Source: Haloarchaeobius litoreus (GTDB taxonomy: Archaea > Halobacteriota > Halobacteria > Halobacteriales > Natrialbaceae). From it: 64,000 nt of DNA. A model generated the notes under the pieces. That model did no database searches. It was not told where the DNA came from and saw only the letters and a list, made by a program, of their open reading frames with translations. Positions 17,137 through 26,806 of this stretch are shown here, piece by piece. Every line of letters starts with the position of its first letter. The first letter of the stretch is position 1. The stretch lies in NCBI RefSeq assembly GCF_024495425.1, contig NZ_JANHJR010000003.1:620001-684000 (forward strand), written 5' to 3'. A program made the translations under genes and the position numbers.

Positions 17137-17966
17137 GCGAAGGATACATCTTGAACGCAGTACAGAGTCCCGGGTTCCTCCGTCCCGTCTACGAAGCGGT
17201 TCAGGAAGGCAGCGCGACTCGAGACGAGATTCGATCGACTACTGGATTGCACGAGGACGCCGTCAAGCAGGCGACGGACGGTCTCCGGTACGTTCGCTTG
17301 CTCGGGAAGGAAGACGGCGAGTACTACACTGGCTCGCTTCCCTGGAAAACCGGCGACGAGGAGCTCTCCTTCCGGATGGCAATTCTCCACAACCTCGCCG
17401 CCGAGTGCGATCCCAGCGACTGGGGGAAGCAAGCGGTGGTGTTACTAAATTACCAGTACCTCCTGGAGAAGGACGTCCAGTACTTCCAGAACGACGACCA
17501 GGTCATCTACGGGGAGATCAACGACTGGCATCGCTCCGAGAAGGACTACGTGCCGATGTCCAAGCAGGGGGAGATCGATTTGAACAAGAACAAGTTCGTG
17601 AACTGGAGTCGGATCGTCACCTATCTTGGTCTCGCACACAAGGCGAGGGGAAGAGAACACACCGTCTACCCAGACCCTGAGATAGTAGAAACGTCGATTC
17701 GGCTCGCCATCGAGGACAGCGGATCGGATGGTCGGATCGAGATCAAACAGTACGTCGACTGGCTCAGCGAGGAACTGCTTCCGGTGTCGCTGCGTAGCGA
17801 CGGGAGTATTCCACCGGCGTTCTCAAGGGTCCTCTACAATCTGGTTCGAGACGAACGGATCGAACTCGTCGAGTACGGCGACGCCGGCGCCGTGTCGCTC
17901 GCCGGGACCCCCGGGCGACCCGGGATCAGCGCGGACGCGAACGCGATTGAGGTGGTTTCGGAATGA
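17133..17966 (+). CDS. DpdG-like winged-helix protein
   Basis: The start at 17133 (MSEGYILNAV) overlaps the preceding stop and removes a 7-residue extension. The 277-aa protein begins with a winged-helix-like segment (ATRDEIRSTTGLHEDAVKQAT, in two parts, about residues 28-50). It continues as a helical domain and contains a second small HTH-like stretch near the C-terminus (RVLYNLVRDERIELVEYG). Length, position directly before the large ATPase and operon order fit the bacterial DpdG protein, which has no assigned activity. This link rests on gene order rather than a search. A DNA-binding adaptor is plausible. Confidence 0.65.
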   Translation: MSEGYILNAVQSPGFLRPVYEAVQEGSATRDEIRSTTGLHEDAVKQATDGLRYVRLLGKEDGEYYTGSLPWKTGDEELSFRMAILHNLAAECDPSDWGKQAVVLLNYQYLLEKDVQYFQNDDQVIYGEINDWHRSEKDYVPMSKQGEIDLNKNKFVNWSRIVTYLGLAHKARGREHTVYPDPEIVETSIRLAIEDSGSDGRIEIKQYVDWLSEELLPVSLRSDGSIPPAFSRVLYNLVRDERIELVEYGDAGAVSLAGTPGRPGISADANAIEVVSE

Positions 17967-20863
17967 GTCGTTCCGAGTCCGCAGAGACGCTCTACTGTCC
18001 ACATCTTCAGGACGTCGACGATGGCACACTCCAGGAGCTGTTCAGCAAGGTCGCCGCGGTTCGATCGCAGAACCGCGAGCTGTTCGACTTCACGCATCGT
18101 AGGATTGACGTCTACTCGAAAGGCGGAGATGGGAGCGACGTCGTCAGCGAGGACGAGGTGTTCGAGAAGTTCAAAGAGGGACGTAAGGAGAACTTCGCGA
18201 CGGTCATCGAAGGTGAGGTCGGGACGGGGAAGTCGGAGCTGTGCGCGTATCTCGCGCATCGACTGAAGGACGCCGGACGTCCGCTGCTACACGTCGACAA
18301 GGAAGACGACCTGATGACGCTGTTGAGCGATCGGCTCCCGGACTTCTACGAGGAGCAATTCGGTGAGGAAATGGAGGGCGCGGCCGACTTCCAGCAGCTA
18401 CGCGACGACATCGAGTCGATGCCGCAGGTGGTCGCGAACAGCGCGGTGTCGAATGCGATTCTGAACTTGCGACAGCGCGGTGGTAGCGTCTCCGTCGAAT
18501 CGGGTCAGGAAGACGAGATTCGAGAGTTCGTTCAAGGAAAGCTGAAGCTACTCGTCGAGAAGGGCGAGTACGCACAGCAGATTCAGTTCATCACGGATCA
18601 GGAGTACAAGCAAAACGAGTTCCTCCAGATTTTCGACCATACGCCCGCGAGCGAAGCGGTCGATTTGTACAACGAGGAGCTGTGGCGCGTCGTGCGCGGT
18701 CGATACGAGACGGCGTCGCTGTCGGAGGTCCTGAAACAGGTCGGTGCCGAGTTCACTGACAGGCGGCCAGTGATCGTGTTCGAGGACTTCTCGATAACCG
18801 CGATGGAAGCCGGGCAGCTCGCGAAGTTCATCGAGAGCGATCAGACCGAGAGTCCGTGGGACTTCATCATCGCCGGGACTCGGGATTCGACGGCCCCGCT
18901 GGGGACGCGAACCGCCGAATCCCGCTACGAGTACTATCAGACGAACGAACGGAACTCGCAAGAAGTGCTGTTCCTTGACACGGACAGCGCGGTGGATTTC
19001 GTGCGACCCTACCTCGGCTACTTCAAGTCGTTCGACGGGAGCGTCCGGTACGACCGAGACCCGGAGACTGGGACGTTCGAACTGCTGCCCGCAAAGAGTG
19101 GGTCGAGGTGTGCCGATTGTGGACTCTGCGACGAATCGTTCCGGGACCTGTTCCCGTTCAACAAGCCGTTCCTGAAGCGCATCTACGCGGGGATGGCGGA
19201 GGAAGACAAGCAGTCCCCCCGCGAGTTCATCATGACCGTGTTCGACGTCCTGAGTCGGTACTACGAGGGGAAGGTAGCGGTACCCTCGGACGCGAAGGAA
19301 CTCCGATCGCTCGTCAACCGCGTGTCAGTCGCCGACGCCGTGTACGAGCAGGCGGAGTCGTTCGCGCACCTCGCTCGCTGGTACGGCGTCGTGAACGACG
19401 ACGAGAACCGCGTCGAGATCGACAAACGGCTGGGGGAGGTGTTCGGGCTCCTCGAACCGGTCGAAGACGTCCCGGACGCGGTCACGGTCACGGAAGCGTC
19501 CATCTACGTTCCGGCCGTCGGAGGAGACGACGGCGGGGGCGGTGGTTCAAGGACAGGGAAGGACGACGGGGGCGATGGTGGTAACGACGGTGGTGGCAAC
19601 GATACCGGAGGCGACGTCGGCCCTGTCGAGCAAGAGTTCCAGGAGCTGGCACCGTTGCTCGACACGTGGCGGAACGCGCCGGAGAAGTCACGGGAGACCA
19701 CGAAGTACCTCGAGCGCGGACTCGAAGACGCGTTGAAGCGTCTCACGGACGACTACGCACTCTACGAGGGGACGGACCTCGAGTACCGGCTGAGTAGCCA
19801 AAAACGCCCGTTCGTGTTCTCCATCATGGAGACCCAGCGGGATGAAGACCAGATACTGATCGACCCAGAAGAGTTCCGGCTCTCGAACCTCCGGACGCTC
19901 CTCCGCTTCGGGATCGAACGGGAGATGCAGCCCCGTAGCGCAAAGTACGACGTCGCTCTCGAAGCACTCGGCACGCAACTCACGGAGTACGCGCGGAGTT
20001 GGCGAGAACAGGTACGGTTCCACAATCTAGAACGGGACGAAGTCCTCTACAAGGGCTACCAGAACTACGACTTTGACGACTTCGTGCTCGCAGCGTACGC
20101 GTACGTCGTGATGCTGGACGACCCATGGGAAGAACTGACCGCGGAACGCGTCTGTAATCGCTTTGACGAAGGGGAGTACGAACTCGATAAGTCAGTTCGT
20201 TCGTTCCTCGAGGACGAGTTGGAACGCGAAGCCGTCGACGCCATCGAGTCGTTCCTCGCCGCTGGCTCACACCTCGAGGCGATGGCTGGCGAACTGTTCG
20301 GTCTCGGTGGGTCCGACCTCGACAAGCTCCGAGTCGAACGCTGGTTCCGTAAGCAATCGCCGCGCGATGTGCTCAACCAACTCGGCCGTGGGTACATCCA
20401 GAATATTGAGAGCCGAGTGCGCTTCGACGGCGGACCCAAGCTCCGTGACCTCGCGGACACGGCATACGACGTACGAGGTGCGCTCGACGAAGTCCGACCG
20501 CGGTATCGCGACGATACGGTCGAGAACGTGCTCTCTGACCTGCGAGGAATCTCGATGCCGAACCTGCAGTCGATGGTCTCCAACCTGCAGACGTACAACG
20601 TCGACCCGGACGTGATGGAACCGCTCACGCAATTCTCTGAGGTTTCGCAGTCGACGGTCGACGAAGCGACATCGGCCGCCGAGCTCGCGGACTCGCTCCG
20701 GACGGGATCGAAGTTTGCATCGGTTCAGGCGACGCTCGCGAGCGTAAAACTCGAACGGGCAACCGTTTACGAGCGGTATCAGGCGGTACCGTTGAAGTCC
20801 GGTGGGAACGTCGATGGTCTCGGCAAGCAGTTCCAGGAGGTGGCAGAGTACTATGTCGAATAA
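17963..20863 (+). CDS. DpdH-like large P-loop ATPase
   Basis: The 966-aa protein has a Walker A (GEVGTGKSE, residues 84-92) and a probable Walker B RPVIVFEDF near 268-276. A Cys cluster CADCGLCDE lies near 380. A very Gly/Asp-rich linker (about 515-553) separates the ATPase half from a helical C-terminal half. Single large ATPases of about this size, called DpdH, sit between dpdG and dpdI in bacterial 7-deazaguanine islands. The ATG overlaps the previous TGA and the end overlaps the next gene by 11 bases. It probably drives the restriction arm. An AAA+/STAND-like sensor is the alternative. Confidence 0.75.
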   Translation: MSRSESAETLYCPHLQDVDDGTLQELFSKVAAVRSQNRELFDFTHRRIDVYSKGGDGSDVVSEDEVFEKFKEGRKENFATVIEGEVGTGKSELCAYLAHRLKDAGRPLLHVDKEDDLMTLLSDRLPDFYEEQFGEEMEGAADFQQLRDDIESMPQVVANSAVSNAILNLRQRGGSVSVESGQEDEIREFVQGKLKLLVEKGEYAQQIQFITDQEYKQNEFLQIFDHTPASEAVDLYNEELWRVVRGRYETASLSEVLKQVGAEFTDRRPVIVFEDFSITAMEAGQLAKFIESDQTESPWDFIIAGTRDSTAPLGTRTAESRYEYYQTNERNSQEVLFLDTDSAVDFVRPYLGYFKSFDGSVRYDRDPETGTFELLPAKSGSRCADCGLCDESFRDLFPFNKPFLKRIYAGMAEEDKQSPREFIMTVFDVLSRYYEGKVAVPSDAKELRSLVNRVSVADAVYEQAESFAHLARWYGVVNDDENRVEIDKRLGEVFGLLEPVEDVPDAVTVTEASIYVPAVGGDDGGGGGSRTGKDDGGDGGNDGGGNDTGGDVGPVEQEFQELAPLLDTWRNAPEKSRETTKYLERGLEDALKRLTDDYALYEGTDLEYRLSSQKRPFVFSIMETQRDEDQILIDPEEFRLSNLRTLLRFGIEREMQPRSAKYDVALEALGTQLTEYARSWREQVRFHNLERDEVLYKGYQNYDFDDFVLAAYAYVVMLDDPWEELTAERVCNRFDEGEYELDKSVRSFLEDELEREAVDAIESFLAAGSHLEAMAGELFGLGGSDLDKLRVERWFRKQSPRDVLNQLGRGYIQNIESRVRFDGGPKLRDLADTAYDVRGALDEVRPRYRDDTVENVLSDLRGISMPNLQSMVSNLQTYNVDPDVMEPLTQFSEVSQSTVDEATSAAELADSLRTGSKFASVQATLASVKLERATVYERYQAVPLKSGGNVDGLGKQFQEVAEYYVE

Positions 20864-21533
20864 GGATTCCTTCGAAGCCCAGTTGCACCAGATGTACGAC
20901 CGCTACCGTCGCGAGCACCTCCGCGAGCGACTCGATGTCCTCGCGCAGACGATGGAGGAGACGCTCCTCCAGCAGACGGTTGCCAGTGCGTTCTTCGACG
21001 AGACAGTGCGAATCGACGACGACGTGAAATCCGACGTCGAGGCCACCGTCGCCGAACTGGAAGCCGGAGAGTACGACGCGGTAGATGAGAAACTCGACGC
21101 GCTGGAGGCAGACATTCAGGGTGTCGAGACGCGTGTATCGAATCGGATTCAGGAACTCCGGATCGCTCGCGAGGACACCGTTCGTGCGATGCGGCGGCTG
21201 AACGAGCGCGTCGACCGGGTTGACAGCTCGCAGGTAGCGGCTCTGGAGTCGTTGCTCGAACAGTGGGACTGGAAACCACAGGTGTACCTGGACGAACACA
21301 ACACATTCGAGTCACGCCGCAAGGAAGCCGAACAGTACGGGAGCGACATGTCGATGGTGTTCGAGATGCTGAAGGACGACCTGTTCGGCGTGTACGACGG
21401 CACTGAACTCCGCCCGATCGTCGATCGGTTACTCGACGACGAGCGATTCGAGCTCGCTCAGTTGACGCCGACCGAGCGTCAGCAGTTGGCGGAGTCCGAC
21501 CTCGCCGACTACGTGGAGTTGCGGCTATCGTAG
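20853..21533 (+). CDS. DpdI-like coiled-coil protein
   Basis: The start at 20853 (MSNKDSFEAQL) lies inside the end of the ATPase gene, an 11-base overlap that favours it over the upstream start. The 226-aa product is almost all helical and acidic. Heptad-like stretches run across residues 15-140 (for example EKLDALEADIQGVETRV) and a small C-terminal domain follows. Its position between the large ATPase and the second helicase matches DpdI in bacterial islands. A scaffold or dimerising subunit for the ATPase is inferred; no catalytic residues are visible. Confidence 0.65.
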   Translation: MSNKDSFEAQLHQMYDRYRREHLRERLDVLAQTMEETLLQQTVASAFFDETVRIDDDVKSDVEATVAELEAGEYDAVDEKLDALEADIQGVETRVSNRIQELRIAREDTVRAMRRLNERVDRVDSSQVAALESLLEQWDWKPQVYLDEHNTFESRRKEAEQYGSDMSMVFEMLKDDLFGVYDGTELRPIVDRLLDDERFELAQLTPTERQQLAESDLADYVELRLS

Positions 21534-21605
21534 CGCCGACTCGAGTGCACGCATGGAAATGAGTTAAGGTGCTTCCGTCGAACGGGGAAGTATCCACATC
21601 CCAGA

Positions 21606-24600
21606 ATGCAATACATAGACTCGAATACGAACCTGGGTCGAATCCCGGACGACGTCGGCCCACTCCTGCAGGCGATGCTCGCGAACAAGCAGATACGGAA
21701 CGCGAGCCACGACGACGCCGAGCACGTCACGGAAGCCGTCAAATACGAGCGGGAGCGTCAGGCTCGACGCCTGACGAGTCCATACACGGGCGACGACGAG
21801 TTCGTCGAGTCCATCATTGACATCTTCGGGTTCGACCCGCTAGACTTCCAGGTCGACAGCTGGCAGACCGTCGACAAGCTCGCTCGCGAGTGTCGGACGG
21901 AGAACCAGACAAAGGCCGGTATCTTCTCCGCGCCGACCGGGTTCGGAAAGACAGAGGCGTTCCTCGGACCGCTATATCAACTCATCCGCGAGGACCGCCA
22001 GGACGCCATCGCAATCGTCTATCCGAGTCGTGCACTCCTCCAGGACCAGCTCGGGCGCATCCTCGAACACCTCCACGGACTGAAGACCGAACACGACGAC
22101 CAGCTCTCCGTCGGCTGTTACGTCGGCGGGATGCCGTGGAAGCGCTCGGACGTGGGCCAGAAGGGGTTCTTCGAGCAGACCGACGGTCGCCCGCGGTTCA
22201 ACCTCTCGAACTGCTGGTGTAGCGAGGGCGAGGACTCGCACGCATTCGAACTACACGGGACGAGTAAGTCGTACGTCCTCCAGTGCGAGCACGACGAGTC
22301 GCACCGATTCACCGATCAGGAGGTCATCCTCGCTCGCTCGGACCTGGTGTTCGAATCCCAGCCCGACATCGTGCTGACCACGCTCGAATCGCTCGAGAAC
22401 TTCGCGCACAAACCCCACTATCCCCTCATCGATCAGTTCGGCACAATCGTCCTCGACGAAGTCCACCTCTACACAGGTCTGCGTGGTGCGCACGCGGCGA
22501 AGATCATCGAGAACGTCAACTCGATCTCTGAGGACCCGTTGCTCTGGCTGGGGTCAAGTGCGACGATCGACGACCCAGCACGGTTCGGACGGCAAATCTT
22601 TGGTCTTTCATCCCAGAACATTTCGACCACAGAACCGCCAACATCAGATTTTGACGAGAGCCACAACGACCACGAGCACTACTACTTCATGCTCGCTCCG
22701 GAAGACGGGCCTGGCGTCACGTCAATGTCAATCCAGCAGTCGATGCTGCTCGGCCACACGATGCTCCAAGACGAGGACGGCACGAGGAGCAAACAACTCT
22801 CATTCATCGACAGCATCTCCCAAATCAACCAGCAGCACGTCCAGCTCCAGGACGCGGACGGTGCCAATCGACTCTGGGAGTACCACCGGAACGACGAGTT
22901 TGACGAGGACTGGGACGGCGTTGCGAACGCGATGGGGCAGCGGTTCATCGACGAGCCACTGGATTTCACACCCGTCTACTCGGAGATGGGATTCGACAAG
23001 GAAACTGCGTCGAGGAGCGACATCCTCCTCTCGACGAACTTCCTCGAGGTCGGGATCGACGTTGGCGAAATCAAAATTGTCACCCAGCATCGCACGCCAT
23101 GGGACCTCTCCTCGTTCCTCCAGCGTGCTGGCCGTGCTGCCCGGAAACCGGGGATGGACTCCCATATTGCGGTCTACCTGTCGAGCCTCACGGGCGACGC
23201 GAATATGTTCTATCGAGCGGACCGCTTCCTCGGGTCGGATATTCGGACGCCGCTGAATCCGAACAATCGCGTCGTTGAATGGATGCACTCGCGGTTCCAC
23301 AGGTACTACAAGCGGGTTTCGGACATCAACGATCGCAAGTTCCGTTCAGAACTCGAGAAGCACGCGACATTCCTCGAGGAGTACCTTGTCGACGAACTGG
23401 GATACAACGAGTATTACCGACTGTTGATCAAACCCCAGGAATTCTTCGAGGACTGGTTTGGCATCGAAGTGACCGCTGACCGCGTCCTCTCAACGCAGGT
23501 GCTCGAGGACCTCCAAACAAGTTTAGAGGCGTACAAGACAGACGCAAACGAAGACGTCGGTGACATCGAGGCATACTTTGACATGGAGAACGGGGACGTC
23601 GTTCGGGGGCCGGACGCGATCGAAACCTTCGTCCTCGAAGTACAGTCGCAAACGTTCCGCGTTATCAATACGTTCTCAGGACAAGTCTCAGGTTTCGAAA
23701 AGAAGCTTCAAAGGCACGACGTTACCGAACACAACACCCTCATCAGAGAACTAGAGACGGCGTTAACGGACGCGAAATCCCGGGCACAGACGGTTCCTGA
23801 CAATCCAACAGATGCAGTCAGGCACTTTTCGGGACTGCTCGCGGAACTGTTCGGCCTAACAGGGACACTCATGCAGCTCCGGAATCACGTCAATAGAGTA
23901 TCAGAAGAACCAGTCCCACAGGTCAATCAGGACCGGTTATCCTCACTGAAGCGGACCGTCGATCAGCTCGAGACGCTCTGCGAAGACGATCGTCTTGAGG
24001 AACATTATCGTGAGGAACAGCAGTTCCACTACCTCGAGACCGCCCTATCGAATGTCGGGTCGTACCTGAAAGGCGGTACGCCATTCAATTCGCTTTATAG
24101 GATCAAGGACCTGCTCCGTGGGGCCTACTATTTTGACTTGTTCCTACAGTCTGAGGGTAAACAGCTCGACGAGGAGGTATGGTTCGTCCCGCCGGACTAT
24201 TACGGGGGTGCCGGTCAGTTCGTTGAGGTGTACCACGAGAACGCGATCCGTGATCGTCCCGAGGAGTCCATCGATCAGGTCGTAAGCACGTACGCACCGT
24301 ATCGGTCAGAGTACCAGTCAGAGCCGCATATGATGCAGGCGTTCCTACCGAAGACAGAAGTCACCGAAGACGGTGTTGTGATGGACTATACTGGTGACGT
24401 TGTCGGCGAGGAACAGGACGGCGTCCTCGTCCCGGACACGCTCCAGCTATCTGAAATGCGGGACCTCTCCGGCGAGAAAGCACAAGAAATCGTCCAGTAC
24501 TGCCCGGAATGCTTCCAGATCCTTCAAGGTGACATTGACGCTTGTCTGCGTCACGGCCACCGGGCGTATGGAAAGATACACTCCCAGCCGCATGTCGATA

Positions 24601-25688
24601 CGACAGTGACAGAGCGCACACCCGTCGAATCGACTGGCGATCTGATGCTCGGTGATCTTCAGGCGCAAGTCTCTCTGGAGAGTGTGACGCTCGAGATAAC
24701 GCCAGGGAAGTACTACGGCGAGAACATTGGCGTCTCGTTCGATTCGAACGCCGACCGGTTCACTCAGGAGCTAGAATCTCCCGACCCACCCCTTGGGTTT
24801 ACGACGAGGACGCGCGGGCTCGTCTACGACCTCACCCCATTCATGAACGACCTCGATGACGCTGTCGAGGAGTACGCATCCCGATACAAGGACTTCGACG
24901 ACCACAGTTTAGAGTTCGTCACGTACCATACTGCCGCGCACTTCTTCATGCAACTCGTCACTGACGTGAGCAGCGTCAGTAACCAACGAGTGTTCTACGG
25001 CTTCGATGAGGATGTCGGCGAAGTGTACGTGTTCGAACGAACCGAAGGCGGCCAAGGTATCATCGACCTGGTATACGACGAAATCGAAAAGGACCCAGGG
25101 AGCGTATTAGACTCGATGAATCGGCTGTTGTATAACGAACAGGTTATCAACGAGCGACTTTGGGCGAATCGAGAGTTCGTCGACAAGGTCCCCGATGATG
25201 TCCTCGACGAAGCGGCGGTCCGCCCGCTAGTTCGCGAGTACACCGGGGTCCGGTTCGAGGAGGTTCTAGATCGAATAACCGCTGAAGTCGTTTCAACCAT
25301 TGATCGTGCGCAACAGTTCGCGGCCGACGAAAGCATCGAGACGGACGAGAGCTACACATTGAAGCACGTCGTCGCCGAGTCCCAAGTGAAAGGCGATGGG
25401 TTCCCACGGTCAACAGTTGGAGATGCTGATATCGATGTCTCAGGAATCGATCGGGTAAAGACAGCGTTTTATTCGCCGGACATTGACGGCTGCGTCGAGA
25501 ACCTCCAAGTTATGGAGTGTATCGCAGCAGGCGAGCAGAGCGATACCCTGAGTTACGTGGTGCTCGAGGCGCTTCGAGAACACCTGACCGAGACGGTTCC
25601 GGCGAACACCGCGGCGACAGAGATGTTCGACCGAGAACTACCCCCAGGAGGTGAGTTAGATGGTACGAGCGTTTTCCTTGACTTCTGA
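21606..25688 (+). CDS. DpdJ-like DEAD/DEAH helicase
   Basis: The 1360-aa SF2 helicase has motif I APTGFGKT (109-116), motif II DEVH near 284-287, motif III SSATID near 317, a LEVGIDVG motif V near 480 and QRAGRAAR motif VI near 505. A zinc pair in CPECFQ lies near 968. The C-terminal part has a TEGGQGI segment near 1147, like the DUF1998 region of MrfA-type helicases, but no clear terminal Cys cluster. It is the second large helicase of the operon and is followed with overlap by a PLD nuclease, as dpdJ-dpdK are in bacteria. By eye, codon use becomes more A/T-rich after about 22.6 kb, so the gene may be mosaic. Confidence 0.8.
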   Translation: MQYIDSNTNLGRIPDDVGPLLQAMLANKQIRNASHDDAEHVTEAVKYERERQARRLTSPYTGDDEFVESIIDIFGFDPLDFQVDSWQTVDKLARECRTENQTKAGIFSAPTGFGKTEAFLGPLYQLIREDRQDAIAIVYPSRALLQDQLGRILEHLHGLKTEHDDQLSVGCYVGGMPWKRSDVGQKGFFEQTDGRPRFNLSNCWCSEGEDSHAFELHGTSKSYVLQCEHDESHRFTDQEVILARSDLVFESQPDIVLTTLESLENFAHKPHYPLIDQFGTIVLDEVHLYTGLRGAHAAKIIENVNSISEDPLLWLGSSATIDDPARFGRQIFGLSSQNISTTEPPTSDFDESHNDHEHYYFMLAPEDGPGVTSMSIQQSMLLGHTMLQDEDGTRSKQLSFIDSISQINQQHVQLQDADGANRLWEYHRNDEFDEDWDGVANAMGQRFIDEPLDFTPVYSEMGFDKETASRSDILLSTNFLEVGIDVGEIKIVTQHRTPWDLSSFLQRAGRAARKPGMDSHIAVYLSSLTGDANMFYRADRFLGSDIRTPLNPNNRVVEWMHSRFHRYYKRVSDINDRKFRSELEKHATFLEEYLVDELGYNEYYRLLIKPQEFFEDWFGIEVTADRVLSTQVLEDLQTSLEAYKTDANEDVGDIEAYFDMENGDVVRGPDAIETFVLEVQSQTFRVINTFSGQVSGFEKKLQRHDVTEHNTLIRELETALTDAKSRAQTVPDNPTDAVRHFSGLLAELFGLTGTLMQLRNHVNRVSEEPVPQVNQDRLSSLKRTVDQLETLCEDDRLEEHYREEQQFHYLETALSNVGSYLKGGTPFNSLYRIKDLLRGAYYFDLFLQSEGKQLDEEVWFVPPDYYGGAGQFVEVYHENAIRDRPEESIDQVVSTYAPYRSEYQSEPHMMQAFLPKTEVTEDGVVMDYTGDVVGEEQDGVLVPDTLQLSEMRDLSGEKAQEIVQYCPECFQILQGDIDACLRHGHRAYGKIHSQPHVDTTVTERTPVESTGDLMLGDLQAQVSLESVTLEITPGKYYGENIGVSFDSNADRFTQELESPDPPLGFTTRTRGLVYDLTPFMNDLDDAVEEYASRYKDFDDHSLEFVTYHTAAHFFMQLVTDVSSVSNQRVFYGFDEDVGEVYVFERTEGGQGIIDLVYDEIEKDPGSVLDSMNRLLYNEQVINERLWANREFVDKVPDDVLDEAAVRPLVREYTGVRFEEVLDRITAEVVSTIDRAQQFAADESIETDESYTLKHVVAESQVKGDGFPRSTVGDADIDVSGIDRVKTAFYSPDIDGCVENLQVMECIAAGEQSDTLSYVVLEALREHLTETVPANTAATEMFDRELPPGGELDGTSVFLDF
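25646..25654 (+). promoter_or_regulatory. Strong Shine-Dalgarno site for the PLD gene
   Basis: AGGAGGTGA lies five bases before the ATG at 25660, inside the end of the helicase gene. Such a full site is uncommon in haloarchaea. It supports this start and translation within the operon. Confidence 0.7.
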
Positions 25689-26103
25689 CAGCCTGAGCTA
25701 CTTCATCGGCTGGACGCTTGTCCACGCAGATCGTGCAGTCATTGTCTCTCCCTGGTTGAGCGACGTTGAACTACGGTTCCCAGTGAATGAACACCTTGAC
25801 AGCCGCCAAACGAACCTACTGGAGGCAATCGAAACGCTCCCCGACACTGACGTGACGTTCATTGTTCGCACGGGCGAGTCCCACAACGACTTCGTTCAAA
25901 ACCGGCTCCCGGAAGACGTTTCGATGTTGACCGTCGACGACTTGCACGCCAAGGTGGTCGTCTGCGACGAGTACGCGTACCTTGGCTCCGCGAATATCAC
26001 GCACGGCGGCCTCACGCTCAACCGCGAAATCTGCGAAGTCATCGAGAACGAATACGGTGATACCGACACGTACCTGAACGAAGAGCTCGACATCCGACTA
26101 TAG
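25660..26103 (+). CDS. DpdK-like phospholipase D-family nuclease
   Basis: The 147-aa protein carries one complete HKD motif: H96-X-K98-X4-D103 followed by GSAN (109-112). PLD-family proteins with one motif work as dimers and cut DNA or phosphodiesters. The gene overlaps the helicase end by 29 bases and has a strong ribosome-binding site. A small PLD protein directly after a large helicase is the dpdJ-dpdK pattern, and the drmC pattern in DISARM. It is the most likely nuclease of the restriction arm. Confidence 0.82.
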   Translation: MVRAFSLTSDSLSYFIGWTLVHADRAVIVSPWLSDVELRFPVNEHLDSRQTNLLEAIETLPDTDVTFIVRTGESHNDFVQNRLPEDVSMLTVDDLHAKVVVCDEYAYLGSANITHGGLTLNREICEVIENEYGDTDTYLNEELDIRL

Positions 26104-26173
26104 AGGAGCGAAGGGGCTGGTAATGCGCCCGGTTTCAGGTTTATGTATCTCGAAGTGGCTGGAGGTGTGACGC

Positions 26174-26806
26174 ATGAAGACTCACGTGACCTTTGTTCTC
26201 GATTCGTCGGGGTCGATGTCCAAGATCGAGGACGATACGACGGGTGGATTCAATTCGTTCCTCACAGATCAACGCGATGGCGTTGGAACAGCAACGGTCT
26301 CGCTCTACGAGTTTGACTCTGCTGTCGAACTCGTCTACGAGGGTCGACCGGTTTCCGCTGCACCCGAACTCTCAAGTGAGAACTACTCTCCGGGTGGGCA
26401 GACAGCACTCCACGACGCCATCGTTACCGCCATTACTGGTACCGAGGACGTCATCGGGTCGATGTCGCCGACATCAATACCTGACGCCGTTGTCGTCGTC
26501 GTGCTCACGGATGGCAAAGAGAATGCATCCGAGACACCCCAACAGCGGGTTCGCGAAGTCGTCGAACGCAAGCAGAAGGATGACTGGGAGTTCCTGTTCG
26601 TCGGAGCCAATCAAGACGCAGCACTCACCGCCAGCAGCATGGGGATGGATAAAGACCGGTCGTTGAATATGTCTCACAGCGGAGACGGCGCTCGTGCAGC
26701 CTACGAATCAACCTCGAACCAGATCAGCGAAGCCCGCTCCGAAGGCACAACTAGCGGCTACCACGATTCAGATAGACGTCGGCAAGATGACGCCGACGAC
26801 AGCTAA
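26174..26806 (+). CDS. VWA-domain protein
   Basis: The 210-aa protein is a single von Willebrand factor A domain with an intact MIDAS start D10-S-S12-G-S14. It goes on with YSPGGQTALHDA near 74-85, VVVLTDGKEN near 109-118 and FLFVGANQDA. A Ser/Asp-rich tail follows. Such domains bind partner proteins through a metal ion. A ribosome-binding site GGAGGTG (26161-26167) stands six bases before the ATG, and TTTATGTAT near 26141-26149 could be its own TATA box. It follows the PLD gene on the same strand after 70 bases and is not part of the classical dpd set, so it may be an added regulator. Confidence 0.8.
   Translation: MKTHVTFVLDSSGSMSKIEDDTTGGFNSFLTDQRDGVGTATVSLYEFDSAVELVYEGRPVSAAPELSSENYSPGGQTALHDAIVTAITGTEDVIGSMSPTSIPDAVVVVVLTDGKENASETPQQRVREVVERKQKDDWEFLFVGANQDAALTASSMGMDKDRSLNMSHSGDGARAAYESTSNQISEARSEGTTSGYHDSDRRRQDDADDS

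Noticed and set aside
19515-19620. Short tandem repeats inside the large ATPase gene, considered as CRISPR-like
   Set aside because: They encode a Gly/Asp-rich linker in frame, have no uniform repeat and spacer lengths, and belong to the gene.
11459-26103. A DISARM system
   Set aside because: Helicases, DUF1998 and PLD fit partly, but no DNA methyltransferase is present and the order follows dpdG-K more closely.
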